Shown: positions 15,201 through 21,917, numbered from the stretch's first letter. The stretch is 36,707 bases of DNA from Bacteroidales bacterium (GCA_029934515.1 JAOZMB010000014.1:1-36707); one strand, 5' to 3'. A program made the numbers and translations. Notes: a model not told the origin generated them from the letters alone.

Positions 15201-15981
15201 CGTCCTTAATTGACAAGGCATTTATTGCAGCTTCGGCTACATAAACATCCTCATGGTCTGGAATAAATGCAATATCATAAACAGCATTTGTCAAAGTACC
15301 AAAACCAGATTTTGTTATTTGACCTTCCGCTGGATTTATATACCTTCTATTTAAATACTTACGGTCTCTATCAAAAAAAACAACACTACCAGATACTTGC
15401 GATCCTGTTTTTTTATTGGTATATGGTTTAAGATAATTATAAGCTTCTTCTGGATAAGTATCAGTCTGCAATCCTCGTTCTTGTTTCTTTTTACCAGATA
15501 GGTACTTTGTTGCTTCTCGTTTATTTGTGCCAATAGCTTTGTCAATCAAATATTTAAGCTTATTTGCTTTTTCTTTTTTCGCCTTCTCGTCAGCCTGCTT
15601 CTTCATTTTTTTTCTTTTTTTTGTATTGTTATTTATTCTCGCAACAGCAGATTTTGATAAAGGCTTGTTATTTTCAATATCTATATTGTATTTGTTTGCC
15701 AACCAAACAAGAGCCTCATTATAATTAGCAATATTATTGCTTGGATACTTTATTAAAAATTCAATAGCATCCCCAGAAGCTCCGCAGCCAAAACATTTAT
15801 ATGTACCGGACCCTTCATAAATTGCGAAACTGTCTGTATCCTCATCATGAAAAGGACAGTTGCATATATAAACAACTCCTTGTTTTTTGATAGTTATAAA
15901 ATCTCCTATAACTTCAATTATGTTGATTGCATTTTTTATTTGATTCGACTTATCGGTATTTATAAAAATTCCTTTACTCAT
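12232..15981 (-). CDS. Primase-helicase fusion (CHC2 zinc finger, Toprim, SF3 helicase)
   Basis: A 1249-aa replication protein (ATG at 15981; a GTG four codons upstream is possible). The N-terminus carries a primase zinc finger, CPFH...CFGC (about residues 42-66), followed by a lysine-rich linker. A Toprim core has the acidic VAEAAINAL site near 247-255 and YDFDKNYSGQKA near 295. The C-terminal third is a superfamily 3/AAA-type helicase: Walker A GASGGGKT (about 913-920), Walker B RLIIFEDVD (about 955-963), sensor KILLTANS and the RSERIDRRIG arginine region. The middle 400 residues are unassigned. It probably lays primers and unwinds at the adjacent iteron region. It is the last and largest gene of the early operon, and no separate helicase or DNA polymerase is present. 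Confidence 0.9.
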   Translation of the reverse strand: MSKGIFINTDKSNQIKNAINIIEVIGDFITIKKQGVVYICNCPFHDEDTDSFAIYEGSGTYKCFGCGASGDAIEFLIKYPSNNIANYNEALVWLANKYNIDIENNKPLSKSAVARINNNTKKRKKMKKQADEKAKKEKANKLKYLIDKAIGTNKREATKYLSGKKKQERGLQTDTYPEEAYNYLKPYTNKKTGSQVSGSVVFFDRDRKYLNRRYINPAEGQITKSGFGTLTNAVYDIAFIPDHEDVYVAEAAINALSIKDAGKSAIATFSTNNRISDIEKFARYFSDRNVILAYDFDKNYSGQKAAILLLFFIKQNFRIKSGGILIFPTNKDANVLQKEDKLFDYLNNKENYVYPKIDELKEHIIKIKKDYKKYKPQIRPEQSMRPAKEDEKDGAFTMQQEKIPDDIFDKLNVSGLLDKQVLASIDFLYIKEYTIVADGFVYKHRSTVDNPIFVIDDKVVIRPFAKSPQKKVIFYNKEEEYEWTFGLEYLKENHNLINESEEEMEGYKSKRKNKVQKIPRVIVVYNFIDFLSLLSASEIPIFINDYFVSKFKNTVLSYAHQIYQTPTNNRIELKRAKENAVKHIEIHSYYLEKDIYSVSHFIKEQGQFLFKKHLNTALPLKFWEWDRYKRDFDINIIVFRNFLNELGYFTYEMITNEKDYIYIKIKGKVVEKMGKDIFPRYIKTKVDKYLEDRGEIIKLRNKIAISTRFSENNLSGLKQKELDFNNSGPDFQNFFFTDGMMWKVTKDGIEVKSQKEIKKYIWKDELLDIPSDKQDAPFTIFRQRNYSKTLSKLTEAKKANDIRKLKEAKKELLKYRDIDKWDIKINDRNNYYLQYLFATSYKHWRRAETNGYFLKPSDFWYKMPKDLFTTDELNEMKLHFINKITHLGYFIKGHREPTDGYGAAILDAIDSDGASGGGKTLMAKAFEQFMPVLRLKADQEDFFKDKHRYQLYNNERLIIFEDVDKSADPKDLVTDFSEGINKNRKHKDIIPIPFSKSPKILLTANSFTPLIKRSERIDRRIGLLYVYDFFHTARSGKFKTERTPADWFGRMLYTSDTDKQKNDLINCFAYMFIAREHYKEINAPMENAKKLKLENEIGDPLIDFLDDFFIGNENFGYLDRSPFFELFHNTQYNKMSYKERTKIYNTPRKFKPLVEAYCKMRGYIFNPKELLNKDNKRIYYPSVYQKTVSGKPKKTEHFWINTEAETNEEIKRKNTIKLKVKKVVKKVSFKEKINEFDVFSDIELTEEFK

Positions 15982-16015
15982 AATTGTAAGCACTTAAATA
16001 TTTATTAAAAAATCT

Positions 16016-16291
16016 TTAAAAGTTAGTATTGTTTTTTTTCCAATTAAAACCTCCTTTGACAAAGGAGGTTGTTCTTACATATCCAAAAAAGTTAATTTTT
16101 CGGAAATAATTTTTATTACCCTTACTGATTATTTCACAGTAAGGGATTAAATCATTATCCATTAACCTTTTAATGGTATTCAATGCTATGTCTGTTTTTA
16201 TAGGATATCTCACTTCAAATTTCATTTTATCATCTATAAAAATTAACATTTTATCTAAATGTTTTTCTGTTACAGTATCTCCGCAATTCAT
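16016..16291 (-). CDS. Unknown small protein (91 aa)
   Basis: Starts MNCGDTVTEKHLDKMLIFID, with an alpha/beta pattern (VRYPIKTDIALNTIKRLMDN then DLIPYCEIISKGNKNYFRKI). This could be a small substrate- or nucleic-acid-binding fold, but I do not recognise it. Its ATG overlaps the stop of the upstream 64-aa gene by 4 nt. The last codons (residues 75-82, TSFVKGGF) are encoded by a perfect 23-bp palindrome just before the stop, so the gene's end may double as an attenuator ahead of the primase gene. Confidence 0.65.
   Translation of the reverse strand: MNCGDTVTEKHLDKMLIFIDDKMKFEVRYPIKTDIALNTIKRLMDNDLIPYCEIISKGNKNYFRKINFFGYVRTTSFVKGGFNWKKNNTNF
16048..16070 (-). promoter_or_regulatory. Perfect palindrome inside a coding 3' end
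   Basis: AACCTCCTTTG, one central base, then CAAAGGAGGTT: 11 perfect pairs, followed on the leftward strand by TTTTAATT. It lies about 65 nt before the primase start. It could act as a weak terminator or attenuator; the T-run is short. Confidence 0.45.
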
Positions 16292-16482
16292 ATACCGAGT
16301 TTTTTCTTTGAATACTCCGCATCATCGGATGCTATCATTTGTCGCATTTTATTTACTGCAACCTTTCCTATATATCCTCGTTTGCTGTTGTCTGCATAGG
16401 TTATTAACAAGCTTCTTCCTTTGCCGTTGTATCTTATTGCTTTTATTTTCTTTTTTAGAAACATAACATTAGCCTCCCCCAA
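16288..16482 (-). CDS. Unknown small basic protein (64 aa)
   Basis: The protein (MFLKKKIKAIRYNGKGRSLL near its start) is basic and beta-rich, with ITYADNSKRGYIGKVAVNKM in the middle and a helical end. A start at M7 (16464) would shorten the overlap with the upstream gene to 10 nt and is as likely as the ATG at 16482. A small nucleic-acid-binding protein would fit the composition, but no known motif is visible. Overlap with both neighbours shows it belongs to the early operon. Confidence 0.6.
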   Translation of the reverse strand: MGEANVMFLKKKIKAIRYNGKGRSLLITYADNSKRGYIGKVAVNKMRQMIASDDAEYSKKKLGI

Positions 16483-16772
16483 AAACTTCTTCGTTTTGTT
16501 TTTGTTTGTTTTATAATCTTGGAAGCAAACCGGTTATAACTCCATTTGGCTCTCTCCATCGCTACCTTTCTATTATTTCTAGTACTGTAATATATATAGA
16601 ACAGCATAAATAATGTTAAGGCAAGCTCTTTGTTTTTTACGTCTTCTTTTCCTTTTATTGCTTCCAACGGCTGATTGGAGATTTCCTCATCGTCAATTAA
16701 TTTCGTGTAAAAATCAACCATAATATTGTAATCTTTTTGCTCTTTACTCTGTTCGTGTTCCTGTAGTGTCAT
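16455..16772 (-). CDS. Unknown protein with one hydrophobic segment (105 aa)
   Basis: An acidic N-terminal half (DFYTKLIDDEEISNQPLEAI) is followed by a hydrophobic stretch LALTLFMLFYIYYSTR at about 50-65, long enough for one short membrane helix. A strongly basic tail (KIIKQTKTKRRSFWGRLMLC) follows. I do not recognise the family. It may be a small membrane-associated protein of the early operon or a soluble helical protein with a buried helix. Confidence 0.6.
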   Translation of the reverse strand: MTLQEHEQSKEQKDYNIMVDFYTKLIDDEEISNQPLEAIKGKEDVKNKELALTLFMLFYIYYSTRNNRKVAMERAKWSYNRFASKIIKQTKTKRRSFWGRLMLCF

Positions 16773-16797
16773 TTGTTTTTTTTTTGTATGTAAAAAA

Positions 16798-17121
16798 TTA
16801 TTTTAAGTTTTTATTGCTTAGTAATTCCAAGCAAATTTTCGCTTTGTTTATCTCATCTTTGTAAAAAAAAAATTTATCACCATTGTTATTTGCCCAAGAA
16901 TAAGGTTTTAACTTTATCAAGTTCGTTTTATCACGTATTGAAATAGTTAAATAACTAAGAGAATCTAAGACATTAATACTAACACTAGCATAGACAGATT
17001 CTCTTCTTTTGGCAAGAGTAAATCCTCTTCTTAAAATCTTAAAACAAAGACTGTCAAATTCTTGTTTTAACTTTTTAAGTTCTGCCTTTTCTTTTTCATA
17101 ATATTCTAATAATTGTTCCAT
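16798..17121 (-). CDS. Unknown small protein (107 aa)
   Basis: The N-terminal 30 residues form a charged helix (LLEYYEKEKAELKKLKQEFD) that could dimerise. A beta-rich part follows (RRESVYASVSINVLDSLSYL then TISIRDKTNLIKLKPYSW) and a helical end (INKAKICLELLSNKNLK). No motif was recognised. It is preceded by three tandem 7-bp repeats in the gap to the upstream gene. Confidence 0.6.
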   Translation of the reverse strand: MEQLLEYYEKEKAELKKLKQEFDSLCFKILRRGFTLAKRRESVYASVSINVLDSLSYLTISIRDKTNLIKLKPYSWANNNGDKFFFYKDEINKAKICLELLSNKNLK

Positions 17122-17133
17122 TATATCATTTAA

Positions 17134-17154
17134 AATTCGTAATTCGTAATTCGT
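17134..17154. repeat. Three tandem 7-bp repeats (AATTCGT)
   Basis: AATTCGT is repeated three times without interruption in the 35-bp gap between two early genes, just upstream of the 107-aa gene on the leftward strand. It may be a replication-slippage tract or a protein-binding site. Confidence 0.7.
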
Positions 17155-17156
17155 AA

Positions 17157-18251
17157 TTATTTCCTATAAACTTTGTTTATCATTTCCTCTACTTTGTTCT
17201 TGGCTTCCCATTCAGAAAATTTCTCTTTATAAAAACTAGCACGAACCATATCCCTACGCCAAGTGCCTATTTGCTTATTATTAGATTTTAAATAGGCATC
17301 AATAAGCAAATCAACCTCACCATCGCTGTATACTCTTCGAGAAACAGTACTAACTTGTTTTTTTTGGTTAGTAGAAATAATAGGAACAGAGTCATTATAC
17401 TCTAGGAAGTCTTCTTTTGTGATAAGAGGTTCTGAATTAAAATTATAAAAAAATAAGTAATACATAAAAGCTGCTGTGCAGAGAAAAAAAACTATTGTTA
17501 CAAACCTTGATATTATTGTACTGACTATTCTTTTTTTTGTCGTCGTCTTTGCAACAGTTTCTATTCTTTTCTTCTCTTGAGCATTTAATCGAGAGGCAGA
17601 CCTAATTTTTTCTTTTTGTGATTTTACTATACTTGTTTCTACGTTATCAATCATTTTTTCAAGAATCAATTTTTTATTATTTTTGTTTGGATCCCTAATT
17701 AACTGAATATACGTCTTGTATATATTGTGTGTATTTTTTATTGATTTTGCTGATACACCAAAAGCTAATTTTTGAAGAATTAATTGCTCGAAGAAAAAAG
17801 CTGTTGATTTTAAATCGGCATCATCAATAGTACCGCTGATAATATCTTCCTGCCGCCGACTGTTAAACACAATTTGCCAACTATCTTCGCCTTTCTCCAA
17901 AAAGTCAGACGGTTTAGCTGACGGTTGTATAGCGCTATCAGAACGTACACCGAGAGGTTCTATATTGGTATCTAAAAGGTTTTCTAAACGTCTTTCAACC
18001 GTCTTTTTAAGGTTTTTGAACGGTATTGCTTGTGTTTTTTCATTTATCAGAACAAATTCATCTTCCTTTCCAAAATCAAATGTTCGGGTTTCATCATTAA
18101 GTTTCTGATACATTAATTTATTGTCTACGTATGAAACGAAAACCAGCTCATTACTTTTTTTTATTAGACCTACTTCTTTTTTGTATGATTTTGTAAGCAT
18201 CTCTAACATTTGTCTAATCATTGCTGTATTTTGAGTAGTATCTATTGTCAT
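17157..18251 (-). CDS. Unknown single-pass membrane protein (364 aa)
   Basis: A cytoplasmic-looking N-terminal 240 residues (rich in lysine and glutamate) are followed by one strong membrane segment at about 248-268 (RFVTIVFFLCTAAFMYYLFF). A C-terminal domain of about 90 residues follows (YSDGEVDLLIDAYLKSNNKQ then IGTWRRDMVRASFYKEKFSE). The C-terminal segment has a Myb/SANT-like or small helical look, but that is tentative. It starts 10 nt after the amidase gene, so it may work with envelope proteins of the same operon. No resemblance to a known holin, spanin or defence protein was recognised. Confidence 0.65.
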   Translation of the reverse strand: MTIDTTQNTAMIRQMLEMLTKSYKKEVGLIKKSNELVFVSYVDNKLMYQKLNDETRTFDFGKEDEFVLINEKTQAIPFKNLKKTVERRLENLLDTNIEPLGVRSDSAIQPSAKPSDFLEKGEDSWQIVFNSRRQEDIISGTIDDADLKSTAFFFEQLILQKLAFGVSAKSIKNTHNIYKTYIQLIRDPNKNNKKLILEKMIDNVETSIVKSQKEKIRSASRLNAQEKKRIETVAKTTTKKRIVSTIISRFVTIVFFLCTAAFMYYLFFYNFNSEPLITKEDFLEYNDSVPIISTNQKKQVSTVSRRVYSDGEVDLLIDAYLKSNNKQIGTWRRDMVRASFYKEKFSEWEAKNKVEEMINKVYRK

Positions 18252-18261
18252 AATTTTATTT

Positions 18262-18897
18262 TTAAAATTTGTTTCGTAAAATGTGAAAATTATTAACTGT
18301 CTTTTTCAACTCCTCTACATTTATATTCTTTCCCGGACAGTTTGTGTTTCTAGCGTCTCTGTGTCCAATGATTATTGCATTTGGATATTTCCTTTTTAAC
18401 AATATCAAGGTTCGTATCAATGAATTATACTGTTTTGAGCTTAAATATTCTTTGTCAAAATTTCCCTGTAAACATAAAGAAATAGAAGAACTGTTAATCC
18501 CTTTGCAGTGATAAGTCAGCTCATTGTCTTCGTGTAATTGATATAACTTGCCAGCTTTAGTTACATAATAATGGTAAGCAAAAGTCCCATATTTCGGTAA
18601 ATGTGATTTGTATATTTCAAATATCGGAACATGATTAAAACTATTATCATGTATAGCATCATGATGAATTACTATAAATTTCGTCTCTTTTCGATACATA
18701 TTAGTATTACTAATTATATCTCTTATTTCATTTACTTTAATTTTAACGGCAAGCCGGTTAATAATATCAAACTTCGAAAGGTTGGAATGCTTGCCGTTAG
18801 TCTTCATATTTAAAAATGAAATAAAAAATATTGCAGAGATTAGAATCAAAGTAAACTTGATATAAAATCTATTAGTTCTCCCGTGTACAGTTTCCAT
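18262..18897 (-). CDS. Membrane-anchored N-acetylmuramoyl-L-alanine amidase (endolysin)
   Basis: Residues 14-30 form an N-terminal hydrophobic helix (KFTLILISAIFFISFLN), so it is either a signal-anchor enzyme or an exported lipid-facing amidase. The catalytic part (70-200) matches Amidase_2 (T7 lysozyme/PGRP-like): FIVIHHDA (H78/H79), YHYYVTKAGKLYQLHEDN (Y108 region), H130, IIIGHRDARNTNCPGK (H179, C187). Zinc would be bound by the first histidine, H179 and C187. The enzyme cuts the amide bond between muramic acid and L-alanine in peptidoglycan. Its start overlaps the 147-aa membrane protein gene by 52 nt. It lies in the early operon rather than beside the tail genes, which is unusual for a lysis enzyme. 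Confidence 0.88.
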   Translation of the reverse strand: METVHGRTNRFYIKFTLILISAIFFISFLNMKTNGKHSNLSKFDIINRLAVKIKVNEIRDIISNTNMYRKETKFIVIHHDAIHDNSFNHVPIFEIYKSHLPKYGTFAYHYYVTKAGKLYQLHEDNELTYHCKGINSSSISLCLQGNFDKEYLSSKQYNSLIRTLILLKRKYPNAIIIGHRDARNTNCPGKNINVEELKKTVNNFHILRNKF

Positions 18898-19289
18898 ATT
18901 GGTAAATAAAAAACAAGTGAAAGTATTATTAAAACAAGTGAAAGTATTACTGCTATTTTACGTATCCATTTTGTTACTCCTTCTATAATTGCTGCAAATA
19001 TTTTTTTTATTAGACTCTTCAAAATATTAAATATCCATTTAGATAAGTGCCAAATAATATAAATAGAACCGCTTGTTAGTATATCAAATACTATCGATGG
19101 AAGAATGGCAAACGGAATTTTTAGAAAATCGAAAAAACCAGTCAAAAAAGAACCAGCATTAAGTATTTTTATTGTTATTGATTTCTTCGTCAATCCGAAC
19201 CATTCCAATTTGTAATCTGCCGAGAATATTTCTACCGGTTCTTTTTTTGGCACATCTTTGTAATACATACTGTTATCCATATCATTCAA
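18846..19289 (-). CDS. Multi-pass membrane protein, possible holin (147 aa)
   Basis: Residues 1-38 are polar. Hydrophobic stretches follow at about 44-68 (ILNAGSFLTGFFDFLKIPFA), 68-88 and 112-133 (IAVILSLVLIILSLVFYLPI), enough for two or three membrane helices. A basic amphipathic segment (KSLIKKIFAAIIEGVTKWIR) separates the last two. The gene directly precedes the amidase and overlaps both neighbours, as holins often do. A holin role is a context inference. Confidence 0.6.
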   Translation of the reverse strand: MNDMDNSMYYKDVPKKEPVEIFSADYKLEWFGLTKKSITIKILNAGSFLTGFFDFLKIPFAILPSIVFDILTSGSIYIIWHLSKWIFNILKSLIKKIFAAIIEGVTKWIRKIAVILSLVLIILSLVFYLPIWKLYTGELIDFISSLL

Positions 19290-19614
19290 AAAATTTTATT
19301 AAGTTATCAATATATCCACCCCCCTGTTTGCTTGGGTTACTAATGTGTTCGTAAATAACTTGTTGACCTTTTTTTATACTGTCCTGATTCGCTGTCATCA
19401 CCGCCATATCTTTTCTAAAAAGGTCTTGGTTCGTTTTCATTGTATCCTGATTCAGCTGCAATACTTCTTGAGACTTTTTTAAGCTATCAAGTTCTTTTCT
19501 TAACTCCTCGTGTGTAGCTTCGAATTGCTCTACTGAAACTCCAGCTTTAAAATATGAAGTATAAACAAAGTAACCAGCCGTAACGAGTAGTAAAACTCCT
19601 GCGATTATTTTCAT
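19282..19614 (-). CDS. Membrane-anchored coiled-coil protein, possible spanin-like (110 aa)
   Basis: One N-terminal membrane segment (MKIIAGVLLLVTAGYFVYTS, 1-20) is followed by a long coiled coil (EATHEELRKELDSLKKSQEV through about 85) containing repeats of the motif NQD (NQDTMKTNQDLF, TANQDSIKKG). The topology is that of inner-membrane spanin (Rz-type) subunits, and it lies beside a putative holin and an amidase. There is no nested Rz1-like lipoprotein that I could find. Start overlaps the upstream 40-aa gene by 4 nt. Confidence 0.6.
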   Translation of the reverse strand: MKIIAGVLLLVTAGYFVYTSYFKAGVSVEQFEATHEELRKELDSLKKSQEVLQLNQDTMKTNQDLFRKDMAVMTANQDSIKKGQQVIYEHISNPSKQGGGYIDNLIKFFE

Positions 19615-19733
19615 AAAAATTTTATTATTAGATAATAAATTAACATCATTATTGACATCATTACATAAGCAAATACCTTGCGTTTCCTATCCATAATATC
19701 CTCCTCACTATTTTTTTTTCTTTCTTTTTCCAT
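19611..19733 (-). CDS. Very small single-pass membrane protein (40 aa)
   Basis: A 40-codon frame: charged N-terminus (MEKERKKNSEEDIMDRKRK) and a membrane segment VFAYVMMSIMMLIYYLII. It ends in ATGA shared with the start of the next gene, a strong sign of translational coupling. It may be a small component of the lysis or envelope set. Confidence 0.55.
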   Translation of the reverse strand: MEKERKKNSEEDIMDRKRKVFAYVMMSIMMLIYYLIIKFL

Positions 19734-19743
19734 TTTATTTCGT

Positions 19744-19917
19744 TTATAAAAATGAGTATATCATTATTCCAACTCCAATTAGCACTACTCCTCCAGCCAT
19801 CATTTTTTTTATTTTTTTACTCACATATTCATCCCAGTGTTCCTGACACAACATATTCACGCCGTTCCAGTATGCGGGACTCACGCCGCACTTGTCGCAT
19901 TTTTTGTCTTTAGCCAT
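19744..19917 (-). CDS. Small zinc-finger plus membrane segment protein (57 aa)
   Basis: A 57-codon frame reading MAKDKKCDKCGVSPAYWNGV at its start. C7xxC10 with later C24 and H27 gives a plausible single zinc site (CxxC...CxxH). The second half is one membrane helix (MAGGVVLIGVGIMIYSFL). The start overlaps the end of the 137-aa gene by 37 nt in another frame. The region is slightly richer in G+C than its neighbours. Confidence 0.6.
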   Translation of the reverse strand: MAKDKKCDKCGVSPAYWNGVNMLCQEHWDEYVSKKIKKMMAGGVVLIGVGIMIYSFL

Positions 19918-20294
19918 ATTTTTATCCTTTTATTATTTATTATTATTTGATTTAGTTTATTTTTTACTATTCTTTTATTGTCTATTATATTTTCTAATTC
20001 TGCTCTAAGTTTTTCTTCCTTTTTTTGTAAATGTAAAATAAGAGCATTGCTCATTATTTCAATTATTACTTCTCTTCCTATTTTTGGTATCCTATCCGGA
20101 TATAAGAAATAACTTTTTAATACATGCTTCGTTTTTTTAGGAACAAGAAGCTTGTTAACCTCATTGTATAAAGGCTGACGCTCATTAATACCACGGTGCG
20201 AGGTTAACGAATTAAAAAAAGCAGTATCTAAAATTAAATTAGAATAATTATTTAACGCTTTTGGTTTTGCGTAATTTTTTTTATCTTTGTCCAT
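19881..20294 (-). CDS. First gene of the early operon, unknown (137 aa)
   Basis: A basic protein starting MDKDKKNYAKPKALNNYSNL with a helical second half (IEIMSNALILHLQKKEEKLR then AELENIIDNKRIVKNKLNQI). No known domain was recognised. It lies about 24 nt downstream of the predicted start point of a strong Bacteroidota-type promoter, and is divergent from the HTH regulator gene at 20413. That position is typical for a gene repressed in lysogeny, such as a Cro-like or replication-control protein, though I see no HTH. Confidence 0.65.
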   Translation of the reverse strand: MDKDKKNYAKPKALNNYSNLILDTAFFNSLTSHRGINERQPLYNEVNKLLVPKKTKHVLKSYFLYPDRIPKIGREVIIEIMSNALILHLQKKEEKLRAELENIIDNKRIVKNKLNQIIINNKRIKIWLKTKNATSAA

Positions 20295-20324
20295 TCGTTT
20301 GTATTTTTACGTATAAATATTATG

Positions 20325-20357
20325 CAAATATAAGAAATAATGTAAATAAGTTCCAAA
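20325..20357 (-). promoter_or_regulatory. Early leftward promoter (Bacteroidota -33/-7)
   Basis: On the leftward strand TTTG (20357-20354) is followed after 21 bp by TATATTTG (20332-20325), an exact match to the Bacteroidota consensus TTTG-N19-21-TAnnTTTG. It would transcribe the 137-aa gene and the rest of the early operon. Whether the divergent regulator binds here is unknown. Confidence 0.8.
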
Positions 20358-20412
20358 CTTTATTACAAATAATTTACAATAAAATGTTAATCTATAATCA
20401 ATCTAAATAATA

Positions 20413-20871
20413 ATGACTGTAATTGAGAACATTAAGGAAAAAATGGTTGAAAAGCGGTATAAAGCAAAACATCTCGCAATAGGGATAGGAATGACTGATA
20501 ATGGAATTAGTAATTTATTTAAAAGAGGAGATATGAAATTATCAATATTAAAAAAAATTGCAGTCTTTCTTGAAACTCCAATTTCTTATTTTATTGAAAC
20601 AGGAGACGATGCCACCTACAATCAGTATAAGAACAATAATATTATCATCCTATCAGAAAATGTAGGTTTAAAAGAAAAAATTAAAGATTATAAAAAAGAG
20701 GTAAGAGACTTAAAAGAAAAAATTAAACTACTTGAGGAGAATAATATTCTTAAAGAAGAACTTAAAAAATATAAACAACAGGATTATCCCAAAAATGGAA
20801 CATCTTATAAATTAGTAAGTAATAAAATAAGTAAACCAGAAGAGCCATATATAAGTATGCTGGTTCATTAA
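20413..20871 (+). CDS. XRE-family regulator with coiled coil (152 aa)
   Basis: Residues 4-66 are an XRE helix-turn-helix domain: KRYKAKHLAIGIGMTDNGIS NLFKRGD (14-40) contains the recognition helix, and KLSILKKIAVFLETPISYFI closes it. A coiled coil follows (LKEKIKDYKKEVRDLKEKIK, about 85-120) and a short tail. No S24/LexA-type protease domain is present, so induction would not be by self-cleavage. It is divergent from the early operon, where a CI-like repressor would sit. The protein has the same architecture as its neighbour at 21011. Confidence 0.85.
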   Translation: MTVIENIKEKMVEKRYKAKHLAIGIGMTDNGISNLFKRGDMKLSILKKIAVFLETPISYFIETGDDATYNQYKNNNIIILSENVGLKEKIKDYKKEVRDLKEKIKLLEENNILKEELKKYKQQDYPKNGTSYKLVSNKISKPEEPYISMLVH

Positions 20872-20881
20872 TTTCTTTATC

Positions 20882-20929
20882 TTAAAGTAATACTTTAATG
20901 TAAAAATATTGCTTAAAGTAATACTTTAA
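20882..20929 (+). promoter_or_regulatory. Two identical palindromic operators
   Basis: TTAAAGTAATACTTTAA occurs at 20882-20898 and 20913-20929, each a 17-bp palindrome around a single central base. They are 31 bp apart centre to centre, close to three helical turns, so dimers would bind on the same face. They lie between the two HTH genes, upstream of 21011. No third copy was seen elsewhere in the window. Confidence 0.8.
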
Positions 20930-21010
20930 TTATCTAAATTTTTTTACATAATAATTAAAGATTTCTCTTAATTTACTCAACGTTATCTTTAAAATAATTA
21001 AATTTTTTTT

Positions 21011-21550
21011 ATGCTTGCAGGTATAGTATTAAAAATCAAGAAATTACAAGCGACGAGAAGAATGTCTGTTAAAGATATTTCTTTAATATTAAAAGTAACT
21101 CCTCAGACTATTTACGATTATTATTCAGGGAAGTCTAATATTTCAATAAATAATTTAAGTAAGTTTGCTGATATTTTTGATGTTCCTATTGTATTTTTTT
21201 TTGAAGATATTGATTATGTTCGCAGTCATTCAGTTGTCAGAGTTGAGAATGAATCATTAAAAGAGCTGGTTAAAAATTATCAAAAAGAAATATATTATTT
21301 AAAGAAGATAAATAAATTATTAGAGTATAAAAACGGCACTTTATCTAATTTATCTGAGAAGGAAGAGATTAAAACTCATGTTTCTTCTTTTAAATTAAAA
21401 AAGAAGAAGCCTGAGTTTAGAAATGGCACTTTATCTAATTTAGAAAAGATTAAAGAAATACTAAAAAAAGGTTCTTCTTCTAATTTTACAAAAAAAAAAA
21501 ATAAAATAAGCTCGTTTAGGCTTTCTTTTATTCAGCTTAAATTATTTTAA
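21011..21550 (+). CDS. Second XRE-family regulator (179 aa)
   Basis: The HTH domain spans residues 5-66 (RRMSVKDISLILKVTPQTIY DYYSGKSN holds the two central helices; NNLSKFADIFDVPIVFFFED follows). A coiled coil follows (about 77-108) and a basic tail with two copies of NGTLSNL (visible as 20-bp direct repeats starting near 21332 and 21422) and SSFKL/SSFRL. It is read from a leader containing two strong operators, so it is probably autoregulated or controlled by its upstream neighbour. Together the two genes form the regulator module. The 3' end overlaps the convergent 122-aa gene by 14 nt. Confidence 0.85.
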   Translation: MLAGIVLKIKKLQATRRMSVKDISLILKVTPQTIYDYYSGKSNISINNLSKFADIFDVPIVFFFEDIDYVRSHSVVRVENESLKELVKNYQKEIYYLKKINKLLEYKNGTLSNLSEKEEIKTHVSSFKLKKKKPEFRNGTLSNLEKIKEILKKGSSSNFTKKKNKISSFRLSFIQLKLF

Positions 21551-21905
21551 TTGATAGTGGGTTGTATTTAAAACATTTATTTTTATTTGTTTTATAAGCT
21601 TTGTTTTGTGCTATAAAATTAATTCTAAAAACTTTATCGAAATCAATTTTATCATCCTTTCCTTTAATTTTGAAAAAAGCGGAAATAAAGACTTCTGTTT
21701 TTATTTCCACTTTAATAACAGCTATATCATCGATTCTTGGTGTCCAGAGGTTATCTTTTTTATATTTTTGTCTAAATTGTTTATCTGCAATTCTGTATAA
21801 TTTTCTTTTACTTCTGGACTTTAAAATATTAGAAAAATCATTTATATTTCTAATAATTTTAGATTGTAGTTCTGCGTTTGGTTTTATGTTTCCTATAAAT
21901 TCCAT
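21537..21905 (-). CDS. Unknown protein after the tape measure gene (122 aa)
   Basis: The last gene of the tail block, starting 13 nt after the tape measure gene ends. The sequence has a basic helical start (LQSKIIRNINDFSNILKSRS KRKLYRIAD) and a beta-rich second half (VIKVEIKTEVFISAFFKIKG). I do not recognise it. By position it could be a tail or accessory protein; the 14-nt convergent overlap with the regulator gene means neither transcript has a separate terminator here. Confidence 0.6.
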   Translation of the reverse strand: MEFIGNIKPNAELQSKIIRNINDFSNILKSRSKRKLYRIADKQFRQKYKKDNLWTPRIDDIAVIKVEIKTEVFISAFFKIKGKDDKIDFDKVFRINFIAQNKAYKTNKNKCFKYNPLSIKII

Positions 21906-21917
21906 ATTATTTTTATT

